From Ectobius pallidus (Eukaryota; Arthropoda; Insecta; Blattodea; Ectobiidae), in the NCBI GenBank assembly GCA_964059195.1, contig CAXKWD010000009.1, positions 90,679,432 through 90,743,431 of the forward strand: a stretch of 64,000 nt of DNA. The letters are read 5' to 3'. Position numbers and translations under genes: made by a program. Within the stretch, counting starts at the first letter, position 1; each line of letters begins with the position of its first letter. Below are positions 22,757 to 34,981 of this stretch, piece after piece. The notes beneath the pieces were generated by a model. That model saw only the letters and a program-made list of their open reading frames with translations, had not been told where the DNA came from and searched no databases.

Positions 22757-24768
22757 TTAATGAATTTAGAAGTTAAAAGCGTTATAATACTTGACTGGGT
22801 GGTCTTTTGTGACTTGTAGCTGTGTAACCTATCATTTGGAGAAGTGTCTAGGAGTCGGCTTAGCTGTAACTAGAAGTCACTTCTAAAATGAAGTCCCAAA
22901 CCGCTATTTTAGAGGATATTAGAATCTCTTTTCCTTCAAGTCTCAGAGACCAGCAATGAATCCATATTTTTCAGTTCATCGTACCAGCATGATGTGTCAT
23001 TTCCGCAATATCATAAATATGGAAATAAGGTAAAATGGTAGTACAGGTGTAGTGCACGAATGTCGCAACACAAAAAAAGTTGGGTCATAATATTCTCAGG
23101 CAATTGAAAATAGGTATTATGCGTCAGTTGTAACGCTAGGATAGGGACGGAATCTCATATCATGGCATTACTTTTGTAATAACAGGTAATAACGTCCAAA
23201 GACATTATCCAAATAGGTGTAATTATCGTCTTCACATGAGAAAAAATCCTCCTGGGTCTATGTGACGAAGGCAGTATTGTTTAGTAATGATACAGTAGGC
23301 CATGGTTTGCTGGTTTTATTCAGTAATCAGGCAAGCCTTATGACGGCGTCAGCATGAAGATGAGTGACGTACGCAATTGATGTAATAATGGGGAGTCTGC
23401 CGTCTATCATTGTGCTTTGTGCCTCTAGTGAAATATTGTGTCCGTTTGTATCCGGTGCGAAGGCAAAGTGGCACAAGTACCATGTGGTCACTTATCCACA
23501 AGTCTTTTGCCTTCTTCCATGCGCTAATAATAGACATAACGATGCTATTTTAAGTAGGATTACGCACGTAAGTTCCATAAGTAGGCCTATCTACATTCTA
23601 CTCTTTTTCCCAGGCGTTTTCAGTGGACCGTTTCAACGCTCGTCAAAAGTTGCCTTGAGATTAGTTGTCAACAGCGATTAGAGTCCATCGTGAAATTCTC
23701 CCCTAGTCTTGAGAGTAAAATTGGTAGGCATACTAATGATTTTCTTTATAGGGCTCCTTCATTTCATTAGAGAGGAATCTCCTCAGTAACTGTAACTATT
23801 ATCAAGTGACAGTTTGGTATTCTATAAGATTACTTGGTGGACGGGTAAAATGTATGCCCGTCGGTCAGTGAATCTGTACCCGCGATAACTCGAATATGCT
23901 TTATCATATTTTCATGAACTTATAACGTCCATAGGACGAACACTAATTTATTTTGGACCAAATCGGTTGACCGGTACCGGAGTAACCGGTAACCGGTTTT
24001 TAAATAAATTCATCACTTTAGCCTACTACAAAGTCACATGGCTAACTCATTCACTGACATAATTGTTTGCCCACTTTCATGAGCAAAAAACTAGAAATTT
24101 TGCATATTTATAGCTTATATAAAAATAACATAATGTATATAATTTTAATATAATATACTAAAAATATGACTAAATTATATTTTTCAGATTTCCAACATAG
24201 CTATAAGGATTTGTGTTGTAGCTGTAGCATACTACAGGGCAGGCCAAGTTGAAATATAATTTTAAATGCTCTGTAGAATCCCGGATGACAGATACGCGAT
24301 TAACCGATGGTCCTTATTATCCAAGGTATACGCGTATATCATTAGAAGTAAATTTTAATACAATAAAATATATGATTCCGGTAAGCCTATAGTGAGAGTT
24401 GTAGGCTATAATTACTTTTATTTTCTCACTTCTGTCATTACTACAACATTTCCAATATTAGACTTTAAAATATAAATATAATTGCTTTCTCTTACCTTAA
24501 AATCTGTTTAACAAAAATATATATTAGGCCTATTGTATTTATTCGTACATTTCCATTATTGTAAATATAACATGTTGTGTCCTTACTTGAAATAATATTA
24601 ACTCATACTTTTCTATGTTTTGTAAATATTTTTTTTTAATTAGTGTAAATAATTATTTTAGTCCAAATTACTTTATTGTATTGAACTGAACCGCCCCCGA
24701 GCACATCTTTGCTTCTTCGGGTGCCGTTCGAAACCATATTTGTATAGCCTACACTTATATTGTAATTT
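22757..24768. other. No gene seen; ACCGG-rich cluster at 23967-23998
   Basis: A 105-codon frame at 23364-23681 (+) overlaps a 62-codon frame on the other strand. Neither is recognisable. At 23967-23998 the words GGTTGACCGGTACCGG and AACCGGTAACCGGTT form overlapping palindromes. Confidence 0.4.
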
Positions 24769-25006
24769 GGGGTACGCCATAGCGTAGTGGTTGAGGCGCT
24801 GATCTACAAACCGGAAGGTCCCTGTTTCTTTCCCCGATGAGGTCGTTGGATTTTTCAATTGGCCTAATCTTTCTGGTGACACTATGGCCCTGGGGTAGAT
24901 ACAGACTCTAACAGAAATGAGCACCAGGAGCAATACTGAGAGTAAAGGCGACCGGTGCTTGAGGCTGACAACCTTACTACCTTCATGTAGGCCTATGTAT
25001 GTATGT
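24769..25006 (+). mobile_element. tRNA-derived SINE (SINE-C) with (TATG)n tail
   Basis: The A-box-like TAGCGTAGTGGTTGAGGCGC at 24780-24799 is followed by a worn B box near GGTCCCTGTTTC. The body runs through a GGTAGATACAGACTCTAAC block, and the tail is TATG repeats near 24985-25003. The tail is interrupted by TAGGCCTA at 24989-24996. A 114-codon antisense frame here is a shadow. Confidence 0.75.
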
Positions 25007-25473
25007 AATTTATTCATTGCAATTGGGTTACTACCCGGTAGCAGCGTTTCCTAATACTACAATACTACAACTAAGACTAAAATATTTACACATGGACGAG
25101 TAACACACACATTAACGAGTAACATCACATGAACGATTAACATTTCATAAACAAGAACCATTACATAAGAAGGTAGCATTACTTAATGCACAAAGAAGAC
25201 CTTAAGTTATTCTTAAATTTCTTAAGGGATGGGGGGGGGGGGTTCCCTGAAAAGCTGCTACAGGCAATTCATTCCATTCCTCAATGGTTTTATTTACAAA
25301 TGAAAACTTCCCTACATCTGTTCTACACCTTCTACCCTTAATTTTGAGGGAATGGTCGCCTCTTCCGTAATACGATGGTTTTTCATGTGCCGATGCCTAA
25401 AAATCTGGGAGCCTCAACCTCATGGAACCCTCTGAACCTCCATGGCCTGCAATAGGGAACACTTTACACTTTT

Positions 25474-26150
25474 AGGTAGATTGCAATCGATACCATGTCA
25501 TGACTTTCGAAAAATTCTTTCATATCTTTACGTTTCATGCCTCCCTAAGTACGATACCACCGCCCGTTAAAAAAAAAAAATTGTGATATTTATATATATC
25601 TTTACACGCTAGCGCCCGTAATTTTGAAGATATTTGAACCAAATTTTATTACGTTATTTCTATGCCCAATAGTTCGGACAACTTCGTTAATGAGCAAAAT
25701 TGGCCCAAGGGGAGGGTCGGGGGAGGGGGTTGAAATTTTGAAAAATTTATATATCGGCCCCTATGAAGTATAGAGGGAAACTTTGTTTGAATAAATTAGA
25801 GTACTCCCTATGGAGTTTACAGTGATACCAACGATTCGGGGGTTTTGGGTGTACGAGTGGGGGTGGTTGGTGGGCTGATGGAAATTCTAAATTTTTGAAA
25901 CCATGTCTTGTGGGGTATCGTTCAAAAGATCTTGATGAGTACTCTACAAATCAATAACTAGTTTCTCGATAGCTCTCATATAAGGCGAGATTTGAATGTT
26001 TGAAAAAGTGCTCTTTCCTTTTTTTTTTTGCAGTTATTTTTACAGGCTTGCCATGCCAAGGCTAAAGAAGAAGAGTGCTCCGCAGCGACAATAAATTAAA
26101 CCAAAAGCACTTCGAAATCTACCTCAGCCTGTATGCCTGCCTAAAGGGAT
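25474..26150 (+). repeat. Dispersed repeat R3, copy 1
   Basis: Roughly 680 bp starting AGGTAGATTGCAAT and ending near TCTACCTCAGCCTGTATGCC. It aligns over its whole length with 51854-52700 in the same orientation, close to 90% by eye, apart from about 145 bp present only in the other copy. Short inverted AGGTAGATT/AATCTACCT lies at or near the ends. No coding frame; superfamily unknown. Confidence 0.88.
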
Positions 26151-27544
26151 TTTTTATATTATAATTTGTACCGATAAATTGAATTTGAAATGTTTAGAGC
26201 TGGTCTACATTCACTCAGATAATTGAGGTTGCAGCTTATTGTAGTTTAATTTATGGGTTGTAATAGCGTTAAATAAGAGAGAATATAATTAGATAAACAA
26301 TTCGCATGCATATTGAAAGTGAAGGTTAGTGTCTGTGAAAGTGACGCGTTTCCTAGGAGACGCCCACTGCCAGAGTTTATCTGTAGCGATGTGTTACATG
26401 TCTACGTCGAGTGTTAATTGTTGTTACGGTCCGCAGGCAATGCATTTCAAATTAGAACAAACATCAAGCAAGGTTGCTAGGTCACATCATTTACATCGAT
26501 TTCTATCGATCAGCTCTGTTTTTAATTAATGTTGTTATCCGTGTTAAGAGACAAGTGACTACTGGTTAGATGGAGTGTCATTTAGCAGTGATAAGATTTT
26601 TCACACGCTCCCGAATTAACAATTCCGAGTTCTACGTGCCACATATGGAGACTAAGCTAAAACTCAACGAGTAGATTTATCAGGGGAGAATTTAGCTACT
26701 TAGTGCCCCTGAGTGTCCTATGAATTGGTAGCGAATTATCATTTACTGTTACTATGAGAAACGAAATACAAATATCTGTTAATGAATTTTAATTCCAAAT
26801 GATATGAGGTACCTATATTAAGTTTGAATATGTGAAACTTACCTGACAAAAGTTAGACACAAATAACTCCATAAGAGATAAAATATTTGCTATACATCTT
26901 ACTTTATATTCTGATACTATCTACACGACTTTATAGCCTAATACATATGTATAGGCCTATATATATATACATATAATCTTTAGATATGTCTTTATATGTA
27001 AGTTTTGAATATTTATTTAAATATTAGGCCTAACTGACCATTGTAGGCTATACAGTATCGGTACACAATAAGCTATAGGCTAAGGCTATGAGACATCAAA
27101 CAGTATTCTGAGTCATAAAATATCTGATTACATCTGTTTAATTTATATAGGCCTAATTAATTGTACAATACTAACAGAAATGTAAAATCCTATGCCCTAA
27201 CAAACTGAAATGTAGATAATAAAATACACATTGCACCACTCCAAAATTTCATAAGTTGTTCATAATTATGCTACTATATAAATGAACATCTGAGCTTGTT
27301 TTTACTTTCCTTCTATCTAAATTAATGTTATTACAAATAGTGGAAGGCCAATATGGACGGAAAGATATATTCAAATTTAGACTACAGCCATAGAGGTGGC
27401 CTACTGCAATCTACTCGTTTCTGCAATAAAATTCAGTTTCGTATGCAGCATACACATCACATCAGGCATGTCAAAAAAAGGACCAATTCGACTTGATAAA
27501 TTAAAGTCCAAATTGAAAATGTAACTTTTTTTTGTTTGATCATA
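26151..27544. other. No gene seen; cluster of TAGGCCTA-type motifs
   Basis: AT-rich. Between 26930 and 27160 there are about seven copies of TAGGCCTA, TAGGCTA or TAGCCTA. Confidence 0.4.
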
Positions 27545-27790
27545 CTATAATACGCTTATTACGTGTGACGTAGCGGTATCATATTGATATCAATTACGAT
27601 ACAGTTTCCATTATGGCATCGATGCGGTATCGATTATTGTCGAATACGGAACGATTTTGAGACCTTGAGACTATCAGCTGAAAACTGCTCGTGTTGTCAA
27701 AATCCGTTGGTTTCAAGAAAACAAGCAAAAGGAAGTTTCGATTTGATCGACGCTGTAAGCTGCCGTAGAAGACAAGAACTACAACAACCA
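27545..27790 (-). repeat. Dispersed repeat R4, copy 1 (inverted)
   Basis: The reverse complement aligns with 37650-37830. Shared features are GCGTATTATAGTA at one edge, CGTTACGTC/GCTACGTC, and a TTCGATAATAATCGAT-like block. In one frame both copies read a similar peptide, with RSVFDNNRY common to both, which hints at an old coding segment, though neither frame is long. Confidence 0.6.
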
Positions 27791-28166
27791 AGCAGCCCGC
27801 ATATGCGAAGGACAGCGCGAGCGTTTGTTTGAGTGAATCTTAAAATCTCAAAATTTAAACATTTAGACTATACTATCGAACATGTACAGTCGTATGCAAC
27901 TCGCCCGCTCGATTCATAACCATACTCGTATCTTCATAAATGCCATTATAGGCTTGTTGCATAATGTATTACTGCCTTTAAAAATTTAAGCGTCTTTTTA
28001 TATTTTGTACCAGCAACCATCCCACTTTTAAATTTTACTGTAGAATAAAACACTACCTGTTATTATTCTTGCCATTTGATGCTATGTGAATTACAATCAT
28101 TGCATTTTAAATATAGTGTATATAAAATGTGTCGATAACCTAAATAACATTTAGATAGATATATAA

Positions 28167-28280
28167 GCATTCATGAACCACAGATTGTCTCTGCTGGACA
28201 TTACGTGAGAATATTATAGGAGAAAAATTCCTCCGACACTGGGACTTGAACCCAGGACCTTTGGCTATTCGCCTACACTC
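28167..28280 (-). mobile_element. tRNA-derived SINE (SINE-E)
   Basis: On the minus strand a tRNA-like head holds the B box GGTTCAAGTCC (reverse complement of GGACTTGAACC near 28243). The part after it (GGAGAAAAATTCCTCC and ATTCATGAACCACAGATTGT in plus orientation) recurs at 61983-62045 next to a Jockey-like LINE fragment. Confidence 0.55.
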
Positions 28281-29053
28281 ATAATTCATTAATTGTTTTA
28301 TGTTGGAAGTATAATGACTGAACTTAGAAGCAGTGTGGGAATGTTGAAAATTCTGGTTTGTAGGAAAAGTAATTAAGCTGCCGCTTACCAGTTGTCATTC
28401 CCGATTCCTGAACTTTAATTTAAAAGCCTTAATATTGTCATAGTACGAAATTACAAACTGATTTTTCCGTTATAATTTAAAATTTAAGATTTTAAAATCC
28501 CTGCAATGTCCAATATGAATTTCAGTCAATTCAATTAATTAATTTAATACTAACAAGAAAGCCAGTGAACTTCTTAATAGCGTGGCAAGCATTCAAATCC
28601 ACTACCCATATCACTAATCAAAGTAGAAAACAGGTGTTGATTGAGTACCCTGGAACGAATAAAATGCACTGTTTTCTTTATGAATTTCAACATATGGTCC
28701 ATTTTCATTGTTTTGAGCACAATGCATTGTGAACAATGAGACACTTGTCTTCTGTACTGATAGAAAATCAGGTTTTAGCAAATTTTATTTTACATTAAAA
28801 TTTTTGGAGTTCATAGACTATTTATATATTTCACCTAGGCCTATAACTTCAGCGGGCCGCATCTCGTAACTCAGGGGGCCGTATGCTTGGCACGCCTGCA
28901 TTACATTATGCATATAAAAGTAGGCCTATTATTTTAATTCTCCTATTTTTTATAAAGACTTTACATAAAAAATATAGTTAATCATTATAGGCCTACAACA
29001 TATATCCATTTAAATAATTCAATAAATAAATAAATAAAGTTTATGTCACTACT

Positions 29054-30615
29054 GGGCCCGTTTCATAGAACTTTTATGCTTAATTTACAATGGAGCGACA
29101 CCCGCGACGCGACAACAGCGACGCGGCATTCGACATTTTCTGACCAATGGCAAGCAAGCATTTCTGCGGCAAAACGTCACGATAGCGGCGCGACGGAAGT
29201 TGAGTTGGAGTTAACTTTTACCGCGCGACATCAGCTGAGATGAGCGGAAATCGAATGTATTTTGTTTTTCCAATGGCGATCACAGCCACAGCAATTTATA
29301 TGGGGAACGATACTACATTTAATTAGATTTCTATATGGTTTTTAATCATTTCAAGACGGGTTCAAGTAATTAAATTTAATTTTCTCAGCCTGTAAAATTT
29401 ATTTACAGCCCTTTCTTTGAAAAGGATGTTATGTGTTCCACGGTATAAAACTAAGCTCAAACTAACCTCAAATTCAAAGTTACTGCAATATAGGCTCTGC
29501 TGGAAATACTGCTTCTCGCGTTCAAAATAATGTATTTATACTATATGAGGACCTGTGATTTGCAACAAGGTGTCATTCACATATTATTTTGCTAATAGGA
29601 ATCTGTATCTCGGTAGCCATAAACATTTCAGAATCAGGGAACCACAATTCCCACGCAATAAATAATTGACGCTCCCTGACATGATTTCTCATTTTTCTTC
29701 TTATATAGGGATAAAATTATTCTTGAATTGCATGAATATTAAGTCAGTATTATTTAATATGTTTGATTAGTTCACGTCGCGACGTATTGTGAACACAGTC
29801 CGCGGCGCGACGCGATACTGCAATTCACTCCGCGTGTCGCTGGTGTCGCCCTATTGTAAATGCCACTATACACTTATATTCTTAGCAGATACATAGTAGG
29901 CCTAATATTAGTTAATATTATTAGTTTCCTGTTTCATAAGAATATTAGCTAATATTGTTAGTTATGAGTCCATGGCCCTAAATTATTGGTGTTACTAATA
30001 TTATTAGTAAACCGTTTCATAGACTGCAAAGGTAATAAAATTTACTCATAATATTAGGTGTTTTTTTTTCTATGATTGGACTAAAGTTATTTTAAAATCC
30101 CTGTGATATAGATTTTATGAACTTGAAAGAGTGAAAAATGAGTCCCTCTGATTCAGTGTCGATTAAGAAAATGTCTACATTTTCCATCAAAGGTATTTTT
30201 TGTAACAAGATTTAAAATTTTGAGGTTAGGTTTTAATAGGCCTACATAAGCCTACCTCTGTTTTGATAGGTAAATTGATTTCTCAAAGCTAGTTACTATG
30301 TTCTAATCCATAAAACGCAAATAGAAAAGAAACATTTAATCTGAAGGCAATAGATGAAAATATACGCCATTAAATATATGTGAATAATCAGATATAGCCT
30401 ATTACATTTCTGAAGGTAGCCTATATGTAGGTCGTTCTACTTTTTAATTGTACAGAAAAGAAGAATAAGAAGAAAGAAAACACGTAATATTAGTTAAGAT
30501 TTCACGAGTAGTGTACGTACCTCTATGAAACAAGATTCTGTTAACTAATAAGTAATATTACGAGTTCTAATATTATTAACAAATATTATTAGCAAGTTCT
30601 ATGAAATAGAGCTCT
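29054..30615. mobile_element. Outer element with GTTTCATAGAACTT ends
   Basis: The left end GGGCCCGTTTCATAGAACTT and right end (reverse complemented) GAGCTCTATTTCATAGAACT form an inverted repeat. GTTTCATAGA words and CTAATATTATTAGTAA-type inverted words recur inside (around 29890-30045 and 30480-30600), as in elements with subterminal repeats. It is interrupted by the element at 29084-29860. No transposase frame, and the target duplication is unclear. Confidence 0.55.
29084..29860. mobile_element. CpG-rich inverted-repeat DNA element, nested
   Basis: The terminal inverted repeat is about 30 bp: left TTTACAATGGAGCGACACCC, right (reverse complemented) TTTACAATAGGGCGACACCA, continuing with GCGAC-rich sequence. 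The ends are much richer in GC and CpG than the neighbourhood. The superfamily is unknown to me, and the target duplication is ambiguous because the flanks are AT-rich. A 66-codon frame at 29043-29243 reads through the left end and is not a gene. Confidence 0.8.
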
Positions 30616-31052
30616 GAATTGAATTGTGAAAAAGAGTATCTAAAACCACTCTTGTACTGAGCGGGATCAGGTACAGAGAACATAAGAGACTATACAAGTC
30701 AGGACGTACAGGGGCTAATTACTCACTCCTGTAGCAGGGAGGAGGGGGGAAGCTTTTGCTTAAAACATTAGTATAAACGCAAGCCGCAAACCGCCCCGGT
30801 AGGAAGGAAGAGAGGGGGTGATGGATGTGAAGTGCAAGAGCTGGATTCTATAACCTTGCCGTCTGTCTGTCTGTCCGTTTGTGCCACGAAAATCTCCCTT
30901 ATTAAGAGAAGGGAGAGGATTATGTATGTTGTACCACAGGGTTGATCTGTGCAGTACAGACCACTAAACAAATATTCTTATGAAATCTCTTTCTCACACA
31001 TACACACATACACAACTTATATCTTCTTTCTCAGTCTAAGTAGATGTTTCAG

Positions 31053-31793
31053 CACAGGCCGCCCGGGGGGGGGGGGGGATTCATGGCTCAAGTTGCGCCA
31101 TTAGGAAACATTTTTGGGGGGAATAAAGGATTTGGGGGGAACAAAATATTGAAGTTTTGTAAAATAAAAATTCAGTGTACATTTCGAAATATTTGACAGT
31201 AGTAACAATGTAAATACAATAAATAAATACTACAGTACCAACTCTGAAGGTTACAACAGGATGCACCGAATTACAACACATTAAAATAGAGTAGAATCCC
31301 AATTATTCGAACTTCAACTATCCGGATCACCAATCATCCGGTATTTGCAGCAGGGAGCATTGGGAAGCCTTCTTCCATGGCCGATTATTTGCTTAAAGTA
31401 AAACTTATAGCCAACAAAGTCGACAGCTTGTCAGCAAAAAACTGAATCTACCGATAACTTATGTTCAGTAAGTACAGTAGACCTATTGTACAATTTAATT
31501 TTTTTTTTAAATAAATTAACATTTTCATGATTTATCCAATTAACGGGATATTTTACTACCCGGATCGGGCCCAGTCCCAATTAATTTGGATGGAGTTCTA
31601 CTGTATACCACTTGTCAAATATTTTCTTATTTTTACTTTTAACAGCATAGGCTATACGAGTAGGCTATTTCGATTTTTTAGACATAGGCTATAGTTCAAA
31701 TCGAGCACTCAGTAAAAATGCGCAAAATACGAGGGTTATTTTTTTTGGGGGGGGGGGGAATACCCCATAGCATTTGGGGAGATGGGCACCCCT
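31053..31793. mobile_element. hAT-like element with G-runs, hosting a pogo/Tigger MITE
   Basis: The left end CAGGCCGCCCGGGG and right end (reverse complemented) CAGGGGTGCCCATCTCCCC are typical of hAT ends. The flanks share TTCAGCA (before 31053 and after 31793), compatible with a worn 8-bp duplication. Long G runs lie just inside both ends (31064-31078 and 31747-31758). No transposase frame remains. Confidence 0.65.
31289..31603. mobile_element. Tigger/pogo-like MITE nested in the hAT element
   Basis: The ends are GAGTAGAATCCCAATTATTC on the left and (reverse complemented) CAGTAGAACTCCATCCAAAT on the right, with a subterminal ATCCGG motif on each side, flanked by TA on both sides (31287-31288 and 31604-31605). 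The CAGTAGAA start and TA duplication are the signature of pogo/Tigger elements. The length is 315 bp and there is no coding. Confidence 0.8.
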
Positions 31794-32885
31794 GTTCAGC
31801 ATGCATATTATGCGTTATTAGCCCATATGCAAATCCTGTAGCAATGAGTGCGTAGCTCAATGGTAATTCCAACTACACTCAGATAAGGTTTTTGTAAAGT
31901 CTAAGTTTAGCCTATAGATGGCGTATCAACAAATTAGGCTAATACACAAAAAACAATATTTTATTTAACCGGCATCTTATAGGATTTAAGGGGGATTTAA
32001 AACAAATAAAAAGTAAATAAAACAAAAGGAAATTCAATATAAGTTAAGTTAAATAACAATCACCAGTCCCCAAACATTTTTAAAATACTTTAGACGGCTA
32101 AAGAGCAATGCTCCAATGTCTTCCACCGCTTCCTGATTAACCTGTTCTTCCAATGGCTTTCATCGGTATAGTTGAGTTGCGTCCCAGTCTCAAATTTACG
32201 TATCAATTGCGAACCATACGAATTGCGGCCCGTAAGAATTGCGGCCCAGCCTTTTAAGAAGGATGTCTGAGTTGTGGCCAGGTGAATGGTCCACCCCGTG
32301 TGTATGTGTATAAGCTATACATATACAATAACTTACATAGGCCTACATTGTAAATATAATATTGAAAATGCTTCCAAAATGAAACGTTTTATAATATGAA
32401 AAGTTTTTTATTTATTACAACAAAAGTTTACAGATTTCGTTTCTTATATGTTGTACATCACGGGTGAATCTGTCTCAGCAGCAGAACCCAGTCACTTTCC
32501 TGAGTAATACGGATTTGTCAATTCCGGAGTAGGAGGAAACTGGACACTCTTGGTGGCTATATTTCTTCTGATAAGAAGTAGCTTAAAGTCACACAATTTG
32601 CAAGCAATAGGCTAACTGGATGCCCAAAAACCGCACAGCAAAATGAACAGTATTTACTTAACACTGGAGTTTTCTGCCGACCAGTTTTAAGAACTTCATT
32701 AGAGAAATATCTTTCTGCGGGCAAGGAATAGGCTATGTCTGCATAAAAATATTTTTGTTTCTTCCTTTATGAAATTTTCGTAAGGACATTCCTCTCTCAT
32801 CAATTAAGTTGTGGATCTATCCTAGGCTTATTTGTTTCAAAATGCGTAAACCTATTATCATAAACATGGAAAGGCTCTCTGTTTA
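31794..32885. other. No gene seen
   Basis: AT-rich sequence with a short GC-richer stretch at 32100-32310 (repeated AATTGCGGCCC near 32220-32250). This could be part of the decayed MULE-like region, but no frame supports it. Confidence 0.4.
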
Positions 32886-33000
32886 CAAGTAAGAGTTAAA
32901 CTGTTGATGAAAGCTTTTTACACTTTTTGTTGTTCTATATAGGGCTACCTTCTCTGGTGGTTGAGCCCCTGTTATTAGTGGAAATGCACTTTCATAATTT
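32886..33000 (-). pseudogene. Possible MULE-type transposase fragment
   Basis: On the minus strand an open stretch reads FPLITGAQPPEKVALYRTTK followed by SVKSFHQQFNSYL and a stop. The pattern 'R-T-x-x-S-V-x-x-F-H-x-x-F-N-S' resembles the R-T-N-N-S-V-E-x-(F/W)-H-x-x-F motif found towards the C-terminus of Mutator-like transposases. Frames beyond the stop are broken. The identification rests on a short motif. Confidence 0.3.
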
Positions 33001-34981
33001 ATATTATGATCTAAATATCACAGAAAGCTAAACAATAATCTGGCGGGGATGCAGATAGAGTTACATAAGAGCATCACAAACTTCATTGGAAGGTAAAAAT
33101 GCTAGATCGAAAAATATTTTCAGCCATCCCCCAATTTTGTGGGGAATATTGGTGGCACAAACCTTCCATATTGTGGCACAATCCACTTTCGTAGTTTCAT
33201 ATTTTATTTACTAGTAATAATCTGTGTGTCTCCTATTTTCTTATGTTGGTACTGTGCGGATTTTTGTCATCAAATGTTGGATTTATGAGCAAAATTCTGT
33301 GGCATTTAATTCTACAAAAAATATATTTTTACCTTCGATTTTACATGTAAGGGTTATGAGCTTTCACATAGACGAATTGACGTAGAAAAACAGCATGATG
33401 GAATCATTAAATTAAATATATAACTTAATAAACAATCTACCCTTAGAATCCATTGTTATTTAATTTCACGGCTTAAGACTTTTAAAAATAAAGTAAACAG
33501 GTTGTAAGTGCCAACCCGTAGAAATAATTAAGGATTAGAATTACAAAAGAGTATAGGTATTCAACCCTATGCGACCCGAGTATACACTTTCCCCCATTTT
33601 GCAATATTTACTCAGGTTGATGACTGAGGGTGGCTGTGAAGAAATTCAATATGTGGTGAGCTTGCTCGCAATGTGGGGAGAGAAAAAAGGGGGCGAACTC
33701 TTACCTCGTCAAGAAAAGATAGAAAACGGGTTTCTTTGTTTATTTGGTTAATGCAAGTATAGGAACGAAGTGTTGCAGTGAATGTAACTTGAACACGGAT
33801 TGGTGTGGGCACATGTGATGCTGCAGATTATAACGCACACATCATGCAAATGCACTCTGACCAATCAACGGCTGGTTCACACTTTGCACCCTGCCCCCTT
33901 TTTATACTCCATGACGTTCCCATGTTACAGGTTTTCTCGTTGCATGTGAAAGTTTTGCTAGAGATAAGTCTCACACTTTGTTCCTAATAAGTAATAAATA
34001 ATAACAATGCCAATATTAATATAAAAGAATAATAATATATTTAACTGCTAAATTTATTATTTCAATTTATTTTTAATCTAGAAAATGTCACGGCAAAAAG
34101 ACTAATTATATAAAATTACTTAAAAGTAATATGCACTGAATAATTATTATTACTTTCACAATTCAGAGAAATAATAAATTAGAGGCATTTTTCTCACATA
34201 ATATAAAAAAATTCCCATTATTTTATTTTTAATCCTATTAAACTAAAAATTACATAGACAATCAAATATAGAACAACATTAAGAAAAAACAAACAAATAA
34301 AATTACCACTAGAGCGTCTTACAATAATTTACAATTAAAAGAAATAAAATAGGCCTATAAAGTTACAAATAAAATATAAAGCTTTCTTACGCATGAGTAA
34401 CTTAAGCAACAAGTTAATACCATTAGAAAAAATCAAACGTAGTTCTAGTTATGAATAATGGAATTTAAAGTTTCCAATTCCCTTGGTAAGAGGAACCACG
34501 TATTAGTTTAATAATAATAAGTCCTTTATATAGGCCTATTCAGATTTTTTCGGGAATCCAAAATGCATTATTGTAGCAACCCTTGTCTTAATGATAAAGC
34601 TTTAGGCGTACTATTTAAACTACTGTACTATCAGGAGATTGTTGTTCATATATAATTCACATCTTGCATTTTTTAAATTTATTTATTTTATTATTATTAT
34701 TTTTATTTTATTTTTTTTATTTTTTACTCCTACCGGCACATATGTGGTATAGATAGATCTAGAATGAGCTCTCCCGAGTCGAGAAAACTATTTTCAGAAA
34801 AGTGAAGGCATGTCAGCGACTTTTTACTTATACCTAGTTCTATTATTCTTTTTCATGAACAAAAAAAAAAGTTTTCACCATTTGCTTGAAAATATCTTTA
34901 ACGATTTTTTGTAGGCCTATTCTGGCTATATGCGTAGGTCTACTAGGTAAAACTTATAAGTTAGGCTATTTGTGACACTAT
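33001..34981. other. No gene seen
   Basis: Strongly AT-rich from 34000 to 34500 and at 34670-34730. Frames of about 60 codons around 33569-33987 overlap in both orientations and are unrecognised. Confidence 0.4.

Noticed and set aside
23364..23681. 105-codon frame with a hydrophobic stretch near its end
   Set aside because: No recognisable domain, overlapped by a frame on the other strand, no splice or promoter context; compatible with chance.
24673..25017. 114-codon minus-strand frame
   Set aside because: It lies antisense across SINE-C and has no recognisable domain.
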